Part shown: in pieces, positions 44,486 to 55,934 of the stretch
Layout of the letters: every line of letters starts with the position of its first letter
Position numbering within the stretch: the stretch's first letter is position 1
Assembly: GCA_030847615.1 (NCBI GenBank)
Contig: JAUMIR010000002.1
Span: forward strand, 234,751,809-234,815,808
Direction: 5' to 3'
DNA from: Gambelia wislizenii
Lineage: Eukaryota; Chordata; Lepidosauria; Squamata; Crotaphytidae
Length of the DNA stretch: 64,000 bases
Notes under the pieces: generated by a model
What the model was told of the DNA's origin: nothing
The model's database searches: none
The model's input: the letters and a program-made list of their open reading frames with translations, nothing else
Translations under genes and position numbers: made by a program

Positions 44486-45341
44486 GCTGGTATGTACGGC
44501 AGGTTTTATTGTGTTAAGTTGCGCTTTAGCGCTTTCCCACATCAGTGGTGGGTAGTTTACATGGTAATTGTTTACACAGCTATATTTTGTGGCTCTTTGA
44601 TTTTTTCCGCTTTGAGGTTCACACAGCCAAAAGTGCTGGGGGCATGGCCAAGCACTGGAGAGGGAAAGGAATGCCATAGGAATGTCTGCCCTGGCCCGAA
44701 CTCCATGCTTAACAGCTTTTAGAGGCAGTCCCCCCCCACTCCCTTCCCACAAATCAAACGGAAGGTTTTCCTCCTTGCTTAAAACAGCATTTTCTGCCAA
44801 ATAGAGGAAAGCCAGAGAGAGAGAGAAACAGACTGTCAAAATAGCAGTGGAACTCTGCTGCAGCCCTTCGTGAAATGGTTTCTCTCCCTCCCTCACGTAC
44901 AGGATCACTGCTGACGAACGGAGCTTTTACATATTTTCAAAACAGCAGAGAGGATGAGAAGGAATGCTCCCTGAATGAAAATTGTTGGGAATCCTTTTTG
45001 TTTGCAAACTGGCTTGCAAAATAGCAGAGAGGATTTTTTAAAGTTTCCTCTAATCGCTACTGTCTTTCCGTCCCTCCCTGCCCCTCTTTTAAGCCCACCC
45101 CTGCATCATCAACCAATCACAATGCAGCTCTGCTGTAACCCTTAGTGGAATGGTAGTTTACACTGCCAATAAAGCGCTACATTGCAAATATACCGGCAAA
45201 AGTAGCGACATCCCTTGCCACGCTATATTTGGGTGTTTTACCTTCCCCCCTTCTGAATGAGGCGATGCTGTGCTGCGATCCGTGGGAACTATGAGCTATC
45301 TTAGCGGTATATTTAGAGGAGTATTTGCCCGTGTATACGAC
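44486..45341. mobile_element. hAT-like element F (856 bp, near-perfect 8-bp TSD)
   Basis: Flanks CACTGGGG (44478-44485) and CCCTGGGG (45342-45349) match at 7 of 8. The terminal GCTGGTATGTACGGCA pairs imperfectly with the complement GTCGTATACACGGGCA. The 189-codon minus frame inside resembles no transposase. GCGCTTTAGCGC and TAAAGCGCTACA inside recur in inverted form. Confidence 0.75.
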
Positions 45342-45432
45342 CCCTGGGGCATTTTAAAGGCAGCTGAAAAAATGGGATATCAGAGGATTGATCTGGCCTG
45401 TCCCTCCCAAATCAGGACAGTTAGAGAGTATG

Positions 45433-46190
45433 CCATTGCTTTTCTATGCACAAGATTTAAGTGGGATATTTCCACACAGGAAAATTACCACGCTTGGATT
45501 CCTTATTCCTTGCTAAAAACAGTGGTGGTCAAACTTTGGCAAAAATGTGTCACAAAGCCCCAACCAAGGGATCAAGTAATCAGTTTGATGTGGATTTGCC
45601 TCTGATTTACTGAGCGTAAAGCAGCAATAGGTGAGAGAAGAGATAGACAAAGTATGGTCTTGAGACTGCATCTTTTTACAGGCCTCAACTCTTCCACATA
45701 CCCTGGACTATAGTTTTTCAGGCCAAATTAAAAAAAGGAGGGGGGATTCTGAAAGCTTCCAAGAGTGGCAATTCACCTTTTAAATGGGTTTCAAGGCTCC
45801 TCAGCCCTGTTTGACATTAAAAAGACCTATTAAAAATGAAGTGGACACTGTAATTTTGGCAATCCATGTAGCCTTGGGGGGCAGGATCATAGGGACAGAA
45901 AACTGGTCCCCAAAATTGCTGCTTTTGCCCCCCACCCCATGAAGGGAGCAGACAGAAGTGTCACAAAGATCATCTACAGGATAACCTTAGTGTGTCAGAG
46001 ATAGAGGTCCCATTCCTGCTAGACAATTATAGCATTATTATTCCATCTTAATTGCCATCATTCTGTCCTATGACATCCTGGGGTTTGCAGGTTGGTCAGA
46101 GACACCAGAGGGGTTCCCTGGCTGAGGATCCTAAATGCCCCTTCCTCAACTACCAATGGGATGGAACTATGGCATTTTAAGGGGAACCAT
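45433..46190. other. Unassigned stretch
   Basis: Nothing supported. Confidence 0.4.
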
Positions 46191-47100
46191 GGGCTTATCT
46201 ACACAGGTAAATTACCCTGGCTTGCCCCCATCCCAGAGCCTTGCAGTCCAAACGATGCAGGGCATTTATCACCATCTGCACCTGGGTAGTCCAAACAACT
46301 CCCCGGGGAAACGGGACTGGAACGGGGGCAAGCCAAGATAGGGCCCGATAAACCATCCTAATATAATACCCAGTTTACCCACCAAAATCTGGATCAGGCC
46401 CCATGTGTCTGTGGAGGCCAATCCAGCACACTGCTCTTCACTGCTACTGCCAGCTCTTTGGCTCTCCCAGAGACCAGACAGAGGTCCCTCAGCATGTGAC
46501 CAAGGCTGGTCAAATGCAGAAGGCCTGCAGTCACATTTTGTGGGACCCCCTGCCTGGCTTCAGCATTAGCAGCGGAAATGGCAGCAGCAGTGGTTTCAGC
46601 AACAGGCCAGTGCCTTGTTTGGACTCCAGCGCATTTTTGCCAGGTAAAGCGGGGGGGAATGTGCCAGCACTACAGCCAGGATACGCCCAGTGGGGAGCCA
46701 GCTTATCCTTGCTAGTATCTCTCTGGCTTTTCTTCGCAAACGAAGATTCAGGAAGGATTCATCCCGTGCTTTCTGCAAGCGCACTGATGGGTGAAAAGGC
46801 CAATCCAAGATAAACAAGTCTGGTTGCAGAAAGCACAGCAGAAGGTCTCCTTGGGTGATGTTTCCGGGTTGTGATTCTTTCTGCGTTGTCGTTTCTCTTC
46901 AAGACTTGTTCGGCGTGAGTTCTCAAATAAGGCTGCAGCATTGTGGATAGTGCGTCTCCATGCCTCCCGATGTGAGGCCAGGCGGGCCATTGTTGGTGTT
47001 CAATTTGGCCGAGCCTGAGATGTTGTTTCAGGGAGTCCTTGTATCGCTTTTTTTGAGCACCCCTAGTACTATAATTCTGTAGCATGAATGAGCCCAGGGA
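46191..47100 (+). mobile_element. hAT-like MITE family D copy 3, split by a LINE
   Basis: It starts GGGCTTATCTACACAGGTAA and matches the 10349 copy to GCCAGCTTATCC. The right terminus (CTGTAGCATGAATGAGCCC) reappears after the LINE, near 47079-47096. Confidence 0.75.
46718..47066 (-). pseudogene. LINE 3' end with C2H2-type tail, copy 3
   Basis: The minus-strand frame gives KKRYKDSLKQHLRLGQIEHQQW, HIGRHGDALSTMLQPYL in a second frame, and CCAFCNQTCLSWIGLFTHQCAC. The tail is TCTCTC on the plus strand. CTAGTA on each side is a possible 6-bp target duplication. Confidence 0.8.
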
Positions 47101-47694
47101 TGGACCACTGAGCTTATTTCTAGTTTATGACTCTTTTATATGTACTCAATCATGTCACTGCCGCCATATTTACACATTCATCTGTTTCACAGACAAACAA
47201 ATCCACAAGAAAATTAACATGTAAAATATGCATTTAGGAATGTATTTTTTCCCTCAAAGTGTGAATTTCTAAATGTTCTGAATGTTCACTCAACAAACAC
47301 ATTTCTAAACTGACATTACCTTTAAAAATATTCATACTTAAATGTGTTTTGATTTGATTTAGTTGAAAACTGGGTCACAACATTTGGAAAAGTATGAAAT
47401 GTGAGGGGATACTTATGTTCTGATCTGTAATAAGGTAAGTGACTCAAGCCAATTTATACTAGTATTTGCAAGTACCAAGTTATTAAAGCATCCCTAAAAG
47501 GTATTGCAAACTTTACTCATAAGCATGCGGCGGGGGGGATCTTTGTTGCTTGCTGCTTCAATCAAGAACTCACAACCACCTTGATTAACTGTTAGCCAAA
47601 AAGAGAGAGAAGGCAGTTCTGTGTCTTTTTGTATCCAAACTGCCTGTAACTGAATGAATGGAAAAGGCAGGCTCTCTCCTTCATTACTATATGG
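47101..47694. other. Unassigned AT-rich stretch
   Basis: Nothing supported. Confidence 0.4.
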
Positions 47695-48072
47695 CAGGGG
47701 TGGGCAAATGAGCAGGGGGCGGGTGCCTGTTTTCTACCCAGTCGGCCACCCCGGCACATTTCAGTGTGCCCGAAGTGACACCATATCACTTCTGGCTGCC
47801 ATTTTGGCCGATGTTCAGCCAATTTTTAAAATGTTCTTTCGAGTTTTTGAGAGGTTTGGTTTGTGGGGGGAGTTTGGAGGGTCAGGGGAAGCAAACTGCT
47901 AATCTTTGGGGCAACTTTTGGGTGGTTTGTGGGCAAAAGATTACCCCAAAATCAACCCAAAACATTTTGAAAAATATATTTTTGCATCTGGGGGCTTTTG
48001 GGGCGGCTTCAGGAGCCACACTTAAGGGTCCGAAGAGCTACATTTGTATCATGCAGCTTTTACCCGCCCCTC
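47695..48072 (+). mobile_element. hAT-like element with CAGGGGTGGGCAAA end
   Basis: CAGGGGTGGGCAAA at the left pairs with TTTTACCCGCCCCTC at the right. GGAGCCACACTTAAGGGTCCGAAGAGC near the right end is typical of a common vertebrate hAT-type family. Flanks CTATATGG and CCATGTGA match at only 5 of 8. It lies 565 bases upstream of the keratin start codon. Confidence 0.7.
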
Positions 48073-48479
48073 CCATGTGATTTCATTATACAAATCTTTT
48101 GATTCACCTGGTTCTTGCCATTACTGAAGAAGCAGGGCCTAAATGTGCCTAAATATTGTTCCCTACGGCTGAATGTCCTAGTGTGATCCTGCATTCAACT
48201 AATACCTTACCTTATTTCCCCTTTCAACGTGCTCTTTTGCTGTTTAAGGACAAGGAATTCTTCCCCCACTTCTCAGGTTGCCTGTAAAAGGATGCAAGTG
48301 AGTAATTTGGGGTTTGGGCTTTTTCTTCTTCTTCTTTCTTTCTTCCTACAAGCGTCTGTGTCTGTGCATGCGCGCTTACCTCACAAACAATCTACAAAAG
48401 ACAGGAGGAAGGGAGGGCGAGAGAGAAAGCCAACAGGTTGATCTGGATTACATCAGCAGTCACACCCTCCTTACTTTAT
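48073..48479. other. Upstream flank of the keratin gene
   Basis: It has TTCTTCTTCTTTCTTTCTTCC (48325-48346) and no recognisable repeat. This, plus the next 150 bases, is the likeliest place for the proximal promoter. Confidence 0.35.
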
Positions 48480-48636
48480 GAGCATAGCAGAACAGGTGTT
48501 TGTAATTCATTAGCTAAACTGAGCTTAGCACAGACAGGAATTGCATTGACGACGCTGCTGCTCCCCAGCGTGTTTCTTCTCTGTTTCGGTCCCAGCCTGC
48601 TGGCCTAGTGCTCTCTGGGGATCTTCCATAGACACC
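48480..48636 (+). promoter_or_regulatory. 5' flank / 5' UTR of the keratin exon
   Basis: The 157 bases before the start codon have no obvious TATAAA box, although many keratin genes have one within about 100 bases of the ATG. A pyrimidine-rich stretch near 48575-48590 and the ACACC before the ATG look like ordinary 5' UTR. The transcription start cannot be placed, and a TATA-less promoter or an upstream non-coding exon are both possible. Confidence 0.3.
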
Positions 48637-48972
48637 ATGATGAGCCGCCCCAGGGACTTCAGCAGCCTCAGCAGCAGCTCCCTGACTTCACCAGGAGCCT
48701 CCTATAACAGGAGAAGAGAGCGCTCCTGTTCCCCTTCTTCAAGATATGGGGCCTGTCACAGCCCCACCATGGGCTTTGAAACTAGCAGGAGAAACTTCAG
48801 CTCTTCGAGCTTCACCGGATCCAGCCGTCATGCTTATCCCAAAGTTTCCGTCAACAAGCGGCTCTTGACTCCGCTCCACCTGGACATTGATCCCTCCTTC
48901 CAGGAGATAAGGAACAAGGAGAAAGAGGAGATCAAGACACTCAATAACCAATTTGCTGCCTTAATTGGGAAG
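48637..48972 (+). CDS. KRT80: Type II keratin, coding exon 1 (KRT80-like), partial
   Basis: This exon encodes the first 112 residues of a type II keratin, which pairs with a type I keratin to build intermediate filaments in epithelial cells. Residues 1-68 form a Ser/Arg-rich head (runs of Ser at 9-15 and 55-58) without the Gly-rich blocks of epidermal type II keratins. Residues 70-86 ([17 protein letters not shown]) are the H1 segment, and residues 94-112 ([20 protein letters not shown] region) begin coil 1A. The frame meets a GTAAGA donor directly after codon 112, giving a phase 0 intron. The start is the first of two adjacent ATGs in a CACCATGATG context. From memory, most type II keratins read FASFIDK here while KRT80 has LIGK and an N-x-EKEE segment, so KRT80 is the best guess; another divergent type II keratin is possible. 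No later exon was found in the window. Confidence 0.85.
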
Positions 48973-49166
48973 GTAAGAGAAAGTCTCTCTCGGGGTTGAC
49001 CAAAGTGAAGGCTTGGGCCTAGTCTGGCATGTTGAGATGTGAGGCAGCTACAGATCCAGCATCTCAGCTGGAAGATTCAAGGCGCTATGCAAAGAAGACC
49101 TTTTCCCCCATTGTCATAATGGCTGGTGCTGTTATACTTTTCAGATGTTATGTTCCAGGCACCAAA

Positions 49167-49248
49167 ATGTCAAAGGCCAGCTTAGTGCACTCCAAATGTT
49201 GTGTGTGTGTGTGTGTGTGTGTGTTTGCACTAAGCTGGCCTTTGACAT
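49167..49248. repeat. Perfect 23-bp inverted repeat enclosing a (TG)n run
   Basis: The left arm 49167-49189 begins ATGTCAAAGGCC and the right arm 49226-49248 is its exact reverse complement. The 36-base spacer holds a TG microsatellite. The arms look single-copy apart from each other and do not resemble the termini of any repeat family in the window. The unit lies about 200 bases into the presumed keratin intron and would form a strong RNA or DNA hairpin. Confidence 0.9.
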
Positions 49249-49371
49249 CCATATATATATATATATATGAAGTTTATTTCTAATGCTATATTCATATTGG
49301 TTAGGAATCTACAACAATTGTAAAATATCCTGTTCTCAAGCAAGGTTGTGTGTGTGTGTGTGTGTGTGTGT
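49249..49371. repeat. Short (TA)n tract and second (TG)n tract
   Basis: A run of about 10 TA dinucleotides follows the inverted repeat at 49250-49268, and another TG run lies at 49346-49371. These are simple microsatellites in the presumed intron. Confidence 0.85.
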
Positions 49372-50756
49372 TTGGGGGAGGTATCCTTACTCTGTGTGGT
49401 GTAAGGGGTCTATGAGAGTCATTCACCACAGTGTCTGGTCTTTAAATCAGGTAAGAACAGATGTGGGCTCTTCAGTTCAGGAAAGTATGTAGCCTCAAAA
49501 ACAAGCTCTGAAAACAAGGCAGGCAGCCGTAGTCTAATAAGGGCTATATAAAAACATCCACAATAAGATGGTGCAGAAGAGAAACACAATAGGAGGGGGG
49601 GAGATGAAAAATTGTAGTTATGAGAGAGGAGATATGTCACATGTTATTCACAAATAACGTTATGGACATTGTAGAAACGTAACTATGTCACTCACAGAGG
49701 CCCATCCCACACAGATGTCAAGAGCAATTGACATACCAGCTGGAGGGGAAATTGCATCATGTTTATGTGGGGGAAATCAGTTTGAATGATGATGGATTTC
49801 CTCTCCATGTCTGCCCCCTGAGTAGCCACCCTTAAGAGTATAGCCTACAGTACAAGTCTATATGATCTATATTATAACAGTTTAACGACCATGGCCTTTT
49901 TAGCCTATAGTTTGTGGAGGGTACTGGGAATTCTTTTAGGACCACTAATGCCTCCCCCACTCCCACAAGCAGGTAGATCTTAGGAGTCCTTAGGGTGGAG
50001 GAGGTAATGATGGTTTTAAAAGTTTTATCTCAGTTGAACATATTCGCTAACAATTTATTAGGAAATAAATATGGTTTTGTTGTTCCCTCATACCCTGGTA
50101 CTCCTTGGAATGGTTTTTGTTTTGACCTACCAAATATTGTTGGGTTTTTAGTCGTGCTAAAGATGCTATAGAGCCCAAACTCAACCCAAAGCTGATTCCT
50201 CTTGTAAGCATACTAATCCACGAGAAACTTTGAATGAGAGTTGTGTCTATTTTTCCTATTTTAAATTGTTGTTGTTCCTGCCACTGAAGTTTTTGTATGT
50301 CAGAAAAGTGTGAGATTCTAACAGTGGTTGAGTATAAGTTACCCTTCCCTCTTTCCATATCTCTTTATCTGCTAGTGTTGCTACAAGTTAAAAACAGCAA
50401 CCCAAAAAACACCACTATGCAGAACAAGTTTACTGTTTTGCAGTGAAATTGGTGCATGATTTTTCCCCCCACTTTCCCTCTTTATCCCTCTTTCCTTCAG
50501 TGTTGTGCATTTCTAGAATGTAAGCCTGGGGGCAGGAACTACCTTGTGCTTATTGATCACTCAGTTGCTCTGTCAGCCTTCCTAGTTGCAGAGGATAAAT
50601 GCTTAAAATAAATAAACAGTTAAAGTGACGCACTGAGGTAATAGGATTCTAGGCTATGCCATTCCATATTGTGGCAGAGTGCCATATACTCAGACGTATG
50701 CCCATGCAAATAAGTCCCCATCATGTAGTATACAGAATCAAAACTCCAGTACATGA
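49372..50756. other. Unassigned intronic stretch
   Basis: No exon with a keratin coil sequence and no repeat family was recognised. Confidence 0.4.
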
Positions 50757-50817
50757 TGGCCCTCGTGGTCTCTTCCAACTCTGCAATTCTATGATTCTAT
50801 GATTCTATGATTCTATA
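50757..50817 (+). mobile_element. CR1 3'-end stub (61 bp)
   Basis: GGCCCTCGTGGTCTCTTCC is followed by five-fold ATTCTATG-type repeats. Only the last part of the CR1 3' UTR was copied. Confidence 0.85.
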
Positions 50818-50887
50818 CATCAGAAAGTTGTAGCACTGCCTCCTTTGATATGTTCTAGGTTAATACGTGGTGTTGTTGTCGCTGTTA

Positions 50888-51110
50888 TTGTTCTGTGCCT
50901 TCAAGTCATTTCAGACCTAAGGCGAACCTATCATGAGGTTTTCTTGGCAAGATTTGTTCAGAGGGAGTTTGCCCTTGCCTTCCTCTGAGGAAGAGAGTGT
51001 GACTTGCCCAAGGCCATCCAGTGGGTTTCCTTGGTCAAGCAAAAACTCGAACCCTGGTCTCCCAGTATCCTAGTCCAACATTCAAACCACTTCACCATGC
51101 TGGCTCTGGT
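50888..51110 (-). mobile_element. tRNA-derived SINE copy 5
   Basis: On the minus strand, AGCCAGCATGGTGAAGTGG starts the head. The body and TTGAAGGCACAG end follow. Near full length. Confidence 0.9.
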
Positions 51111-51254
51111 GTAACTACATGAAGGAAGCTGTTTATGTTTGGCATTTATAAGCATGGCATGCCCATCCCACCAGCAGTCTGTGGTGTAATCCACAATTCT
51201 GTTTCATCTGTCTATCTGTCCTGACAATTGCATCCTGTATTTCTGCAAAAACCT

Positions 51255-51620
51255 CAAGGCAGCTAGGAATAAAATAGTAATATCATCACCACCACCATCA
51301 CCATCATCATCATCCAAACAGAAACAACAGATAAATAGCAATAACAATAAAACACACCAGCCACTGAAACAGCAATCCAATTAAAAGGGGCAGCGGTGAC
51401 CAAACCAATACAACAGGTAAGACTTTGACTCCAAAAGATGCTAACAGAAGTATTGAGCAAAATTGGCTAAGGAGGGAATTCTATAATTTGGGTGCTGCCA
51501 AAGAAAAGTGCCTTTCTCTGTCTGTCTGTCAGACACAATTTATCTAATCTCAGAAGGGGGTCATGCCTGCAGGAGGACAGCCAGTGATGATCATTGCTGA
51601 TGGGTTGTTTGTGTTAAGAG
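51255..51620 (+). mobile_element. Possible L2-like relic with (CAT)n
   Basis: Simple ATCACCACCACCATCACC DNA is followed by GGAGGGAATTCTATAATTTGGG and AAAAGTGCCTTTCTC, segments familiar from LINE 3' regions. No frame remains. Confidence 0.4.
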
Positions 51621-51850
51621 CAGTGGTCTTTTGTGTATCAAAGTCCTAGGTCACTTGTGGATTTGAAGGTCCAAATCCAGGCTGGATTTAGGATGAACAT
51701 GGACTGACAACCACCATAATATTTAAAATACCATCATTGTTCCATCCTGTTCTGCATAATGACCTGGTCATTGTTGGCCATTGTGAGGCCTTTTGGCAGA
51801 TAGCATGTGTGACTTTATGAAGTAAGGCAAAGATCTAGTTATATTCATAG

Positions 51851-52458
51851 GGACTTTATTAGACACAGCAAAAATCATGAGATTATGATGTCATGGTAGC
51901 GTGAATTGGCCCTGCTACCACATGACGTCGTCGTTACTCCACGCTCCAGCCATTAAGAACCCATTGCTTTTAACTGATGGGTTAACCCATCAATAGAGCA
52001 TCAGTATTACTTTTTTCGTGGAATTGAAGGCATGCAAAACCACATCTCGTTGTAATCGTGCGCTTGCAGCATGAATGGGCAGTCCTCAGCAAGAAAACGC
52101 CTGGGTGAGAACGTGAAAATGATGCATGGGATGTTCTTTTTATGAACTGTCCCATTTAGTTTTAATGTTTTTAGGTTTGTTTCAGTGCTTGTGAGATCAT
52201 TTACTTTGTAAGTTAAGGTGTTTGGAGTTTTTTAAGCCACTTGCATCTTCTTGCGAGAACTGCCAAAATCTCACCCATGCAAAATCGTGGAAGTATAGTC
52301 CCATTCTTACAGCGCTAGTGGTTGTCGTGCAATGATTCTGTGGTGTTTTTTCACATGATTACAGCAACATGTGATAGTGAGTGTAATAATGCCACAATGT
52401 TTCCGCTATCCTCATTCGTGGAATTACAGCATTTTTAGGGGCTAGTCTGATAAAGTCC
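51851..52458 (-). mobile_element. MITE family A copy 4 (608 bp)
   Basis: It runs from GGACTTTATTAGACACAGC to AGTCTGATAAAGTCC and in reverse follows the 671-1313 copy (CCACTAGCGCTG, CGCAAGAAGATGC). Flanks TAG and TTA do not match. Confidence 0.8.
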
Positions 52459-53190
52459 TTAGTGTGTTTGGCATTTTAAATAGAGACAAAGAAATGAGAT
52501 CTCCCACCCAGTGGCAACACCAGGGGGTGCAGTCCAAACTGCACCAGGTGATGCCATCAAGGGGGGGGGTGACACTAGCCTCAGTGACATCACACCTATA
52601 CACACACACTTAGATTTTACTGGCGTGAAAACCTTTAGAAGTTTGAAGAGGAGATGCCATTGTAGTAGCACACAGTCTCTCAGTCCTTCCTGTGATGAAG
52701 TGTAGTGAAAACCCACAAGGAAGACAAAAGATTGTTTTCAAAGCACAACAGTTTGACTATGTAAGGCAGGTTCCTGCAAAGCCCTCATGTTCTGTATGTA
52801 AACAGATGATAATCTGCAGGATTGCTTCACAGAGATGTCTAATGTGGGCAGCAAGCGCCAATCCTAAATTTTAAAACAAAGTGTGCACGCACACATTGGT
52901 ATCACTGTCATATAATTTTAGGAGACAGTTTTTATATCTCAGTTATGTGAATACTACACCCAGTGTTTACGATATGCAGATAGATAATTGTGCAGACATG
53001 TTCTGTTCTGTGCATTCAGAGGTAAGATACAAGGTAAAGGAATTTTCATCTAGTTTTTTCAAATGCCAGTCTTGACAATGTAATCATGTATGTTTTAAAT
53101 GTATATCATGGAACCAAAGCTATATATGTTTAAAAAATATTTCTTGGAACCAAAATGGTCTTCTTTTAAACTGTGCTGAGGGACCCTTAC
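52459..53190. other. Unassigned intronic stretch
   Basis: CAGTGGCAACACCAGGGGGTG at 52509 may be a hAT-type end, but no partner was found. The ORFs here are short and unrecognised. Confidence 0.35.
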
Positions 53191-53193
53191 TAA

Positions 53194-53415
53194 GGCCAGA
53201 TCTACACTACACAAATAACCCATTTTGAAACTGAATTATTTGCCATGGCTCCTTCCTATGGAATCCTGGGATTTGTAGTTTTGCAAGGTCTTTAACCTTC
53301 TTTGCCGAAGAGTGCTGATGTTTCACCAAACTACAAATCCCAGGATTCCATAGGAAGGAGCCATGGCAAATAATCCAGTTTCAAACTTGGTTATTTGTGT
53401 AGTGTGGATATGGCC
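53194..53415. mobile_element. Palindromic MITE K (222 bp, TSD TAA)
   Basis: The two halves (CTACACTACACAAATAACC..CCTATGGAATCCTGGGATTTG and its complement) pair over about 90 bases with few mismatches. TAA flanks both ends (53191-53193, 53416-53418). A relative is at 59228. Confidence 0.9.
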
Positions 53416-54521
53416 TAACTCTATATAAATTTACCAGGGATCACTCCATGATGGTGGAAAATCTTCCTTGAAAAGCAGCCTGCTATAAAAGAGCGGCATG
53501 ATTTAGAGAATCAAGTACACTGAGACTAACTACCTGCATGAACAAAGTCTAGAGTACAGAGGGAGCATGCTAAGAATATAGACAGCTGTTGATGTGACAC
53601 CACGTTGAAAAAGTTGTCAATCAATGCAAGATTTCTTCACAACTGGGGACCTTTTCAGTACAAATTTCACTAACAGGCTTTTTGCACAAAAGCCCCAATA
53701 ATTTTTAGCAACAAAACAAAACAAAAACCACTTTTGCATGAGAAAGAACTCCTTTGCACAAATAACACTGTAATTTTCAGTAAAAAATGTTTTTCACAAA
53801 TATTATTATTATTATATAATTTATTATTATTATTATTATTATTGCCCTTCACGGATTTTTCATTAAAAGATTCAAAATATGAAAAAGCTTCAAAAAATGC
53901 ACAAATCATGATCTTGACCAGTGGGGGTGGGGAAAGAGTGAAATAAATTAAGATTTGCTTCACTAGTGCATACTGAGAAACATTTCCCAGAATCCTCTGC
54001 ACAACACAAGTTACTTTGGTAGCAAGTACAGAGATGTTCCACACTGTGTACAAATTGTTTACTGAGTAGAAAGGTTTGGTGATAGAGGAAATTGTTGTGG
54101 TTAATAAAGGGCCAGGCTTAGGCCTGGAAGTCAAACTACATAATATGTAGTTTATGGTTTATGGAACAACCATCAAAGCAAGTATTTCTCCCGTGCCTCT
54201 GCAATGACTTTTGGAAAATGTATAACACTCACAATGGTGCTTGAGGTTTCTCTACCTTCATTCTGCTTCACTGAGAGTGGGGAGGGAACTGACAGCACAA
54301 GATGCCATCAAGATGGATGTATTTTTAAAATAAAACTCATTGGTAAGATAAGCAGAGGAGGCACCCTATTGCTGCTTTCAGTAGCAGAAGATACACATTC
54401 ATCATAACAAACCCCAAAAGAGTGGGCAATATCTTTATCAAGACTACCTAACATTCCTCAGAAATTTGCAGAATTCAAGTTCTTTAGAACTTAGACATCA
54501 GGCTTTGTGGTTGTTCTTGAT
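53416..54521. other. Unassigned stretch with (ATT)n
   Basis: ATT repeats lie at 53801-53842. The 154-codon minus frame across it (with NNNNNNN) is an artefact of the repeat. Confidence 0.5.
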
Positions 54522-54722
54522 ATGTCCCTTCGCATTAACTCCAACTTATGGCAACCCTCTTGTAGGGTTTTCTTGGTAACATTTATTCAGAAGAGGTCTG
54601 AGACTGAGAGAATGTGACTTTCCCAAGGTCCTTCTGTGGCTTTCCATGGCAGAGTGGGGATCTGAACCCAGGTCTCCTGGAGTCTGCATCCAATACTCAG
54701 TTCACTATACCATTCTGGCTTT
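54522..54722 (-). mobile_element. tRNA-derived SINE copy 6
   Basis: Minus-strand AGCCAGAATGGTATAGTGAAC, the GGTTCAGATCC box and GTTGCCATAAGTTGGAGT identify it. Confidence 0.85.
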
Positions 54723-55696
54723 TGCATCGTCAACCAGGCTAGGAGATGTTAAAACTTATATTTTTAAAAAATGATGTCTCTTTTTAATATTTTTACAGAG
54801 GGTCAGTAGGAGAGTGGAAAGCCAAAAACAATTGCCAGTTGTTGTTCTGGCTGTATGGTCTGCAGTTAAGCCAAGATAAAGAGTTTGGGAGTATTTGAAA
54901 GCTTGCACAATTTTGTAAAATTTCGTTTGGTCCTCATGATCTTTATAAATGTGAAGACATTAACCGCCTGTGAGTTTCAGTTTTCTTTTGTTCTCATTAA
55001 CCAATGTGGCAAACTTTGTTTTTATCATTCTTTATAACCTGCCATTTAGGGAACCTAGATAGAAATTTCATCAACCTGTTCCCTGGAGGCCATTTTCCAT
55101 ACAGTTTCTTGTGTTCTTGTATTCATTTGGAACAAGGAAACACTTTAGCTGAATGAGGCAATGACTTGATATAGTGGGTAGCCATTTGCAAGATTATAGC
55201 ATCATTCCATCCGCCATCCTCTGGTTGTGATCAGGACTTGATCAGTTCACACAATGTATTCTCACCTACTTGGCTGGGTATCTCTGGAGCTGTTTGAAGT
55301 ATTGGGGTTGGGGGGAGATGTTGTGCAAAAGAGCCTGGATGACTTGTGGCAAGTCAATTCTATTTGTTTAGCTGTGTGTGTGATTGTTACAAGGAAGCCA
55401 TAACCCTCAGTTTGTAAGATCTGAGGAGGGCAGTTGATGACCAGGAATCTTGGAGGTATCTCATTCATAGGGTCACCATAAGTCAAAGTCTACTTGCTGG
55501 TGAACAACAACACCTGATTGTTACCTTTGTATCTCATCTTTCTGCGAAATGAAAAATTGACTACACAGTTCTCAGTGTATAAACAGTATATTCTTACTCT
55601 CAAACTTTGTTACAGAAAAAAGTTGATACAGAAATTATTCCCTCTAATATTCCCAAAGAACAGACATAATTTAAATCACTTTATAATGTAATGCTA
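54723..55696. other. Unassigned intronic stretch
   Basis: GGGTCACCATAAGTC at 55469 is a short SINE 3' scrap. Nothing else is supported. Confidence 0.35.
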
Positions 55697-55934
55697 AACA
55701 CTGGGCCCTCAGTATCCACTGGGGTTTGGTTCCAAGAGCCCCCCATGGATACCAAAATCCATGAATGCTCAAGTCCCATTATATGCAATGGCATAGTAAA
55801 ACGGTGTCCCTTATATAAGAGGGCAAAATCAAGGTGTGCTTTTTGGAATTTTTATTTTATTTTATTTGAATAATTTCAACCCATGGATGGTTGAATCCAT
55901 GGACACAGAATCCATGGAGATGGAGAGCCAGCTG
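55697..55934 (+). mobile_element. Tigger-like element T10
   Basis: ACTGGGCCCTCAGTATCC to GGAGAGCCAGCTG-TA, with GGATACCAAAATCCATG and CCCTTATATAAGAGGG inside, close to T4. Confidence 0.8.

Larger units (their letters stand above)
43684..45432 (+). mobile_element. Element family C copy 3, split twice
   Basis: Host parts are 43684-43785, 44295-44485 and 45342-45432. They follow copy 2 in order: CATACTCTCCAACATTTCACAG, AAGCTGCAGCAATTTGC, GCAGCTGAAAAAATGGG and AGGACAGTTAGAGAGTATG. A solo LTR and a hAT-like element occupy the gaps. Confidence 0.8.

Noticed and set aside
44339..44908. 189-codon minus frame as a transposase or host gene
   Set aside because: It crosses the boundary between element C and the hAT-like element F, so it cannot be one ancestral gene.
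53670..54134. 154-codon minus frame
   Set aside because: Driven by the ATT repeat (poly-Asn) and no family resemblance.
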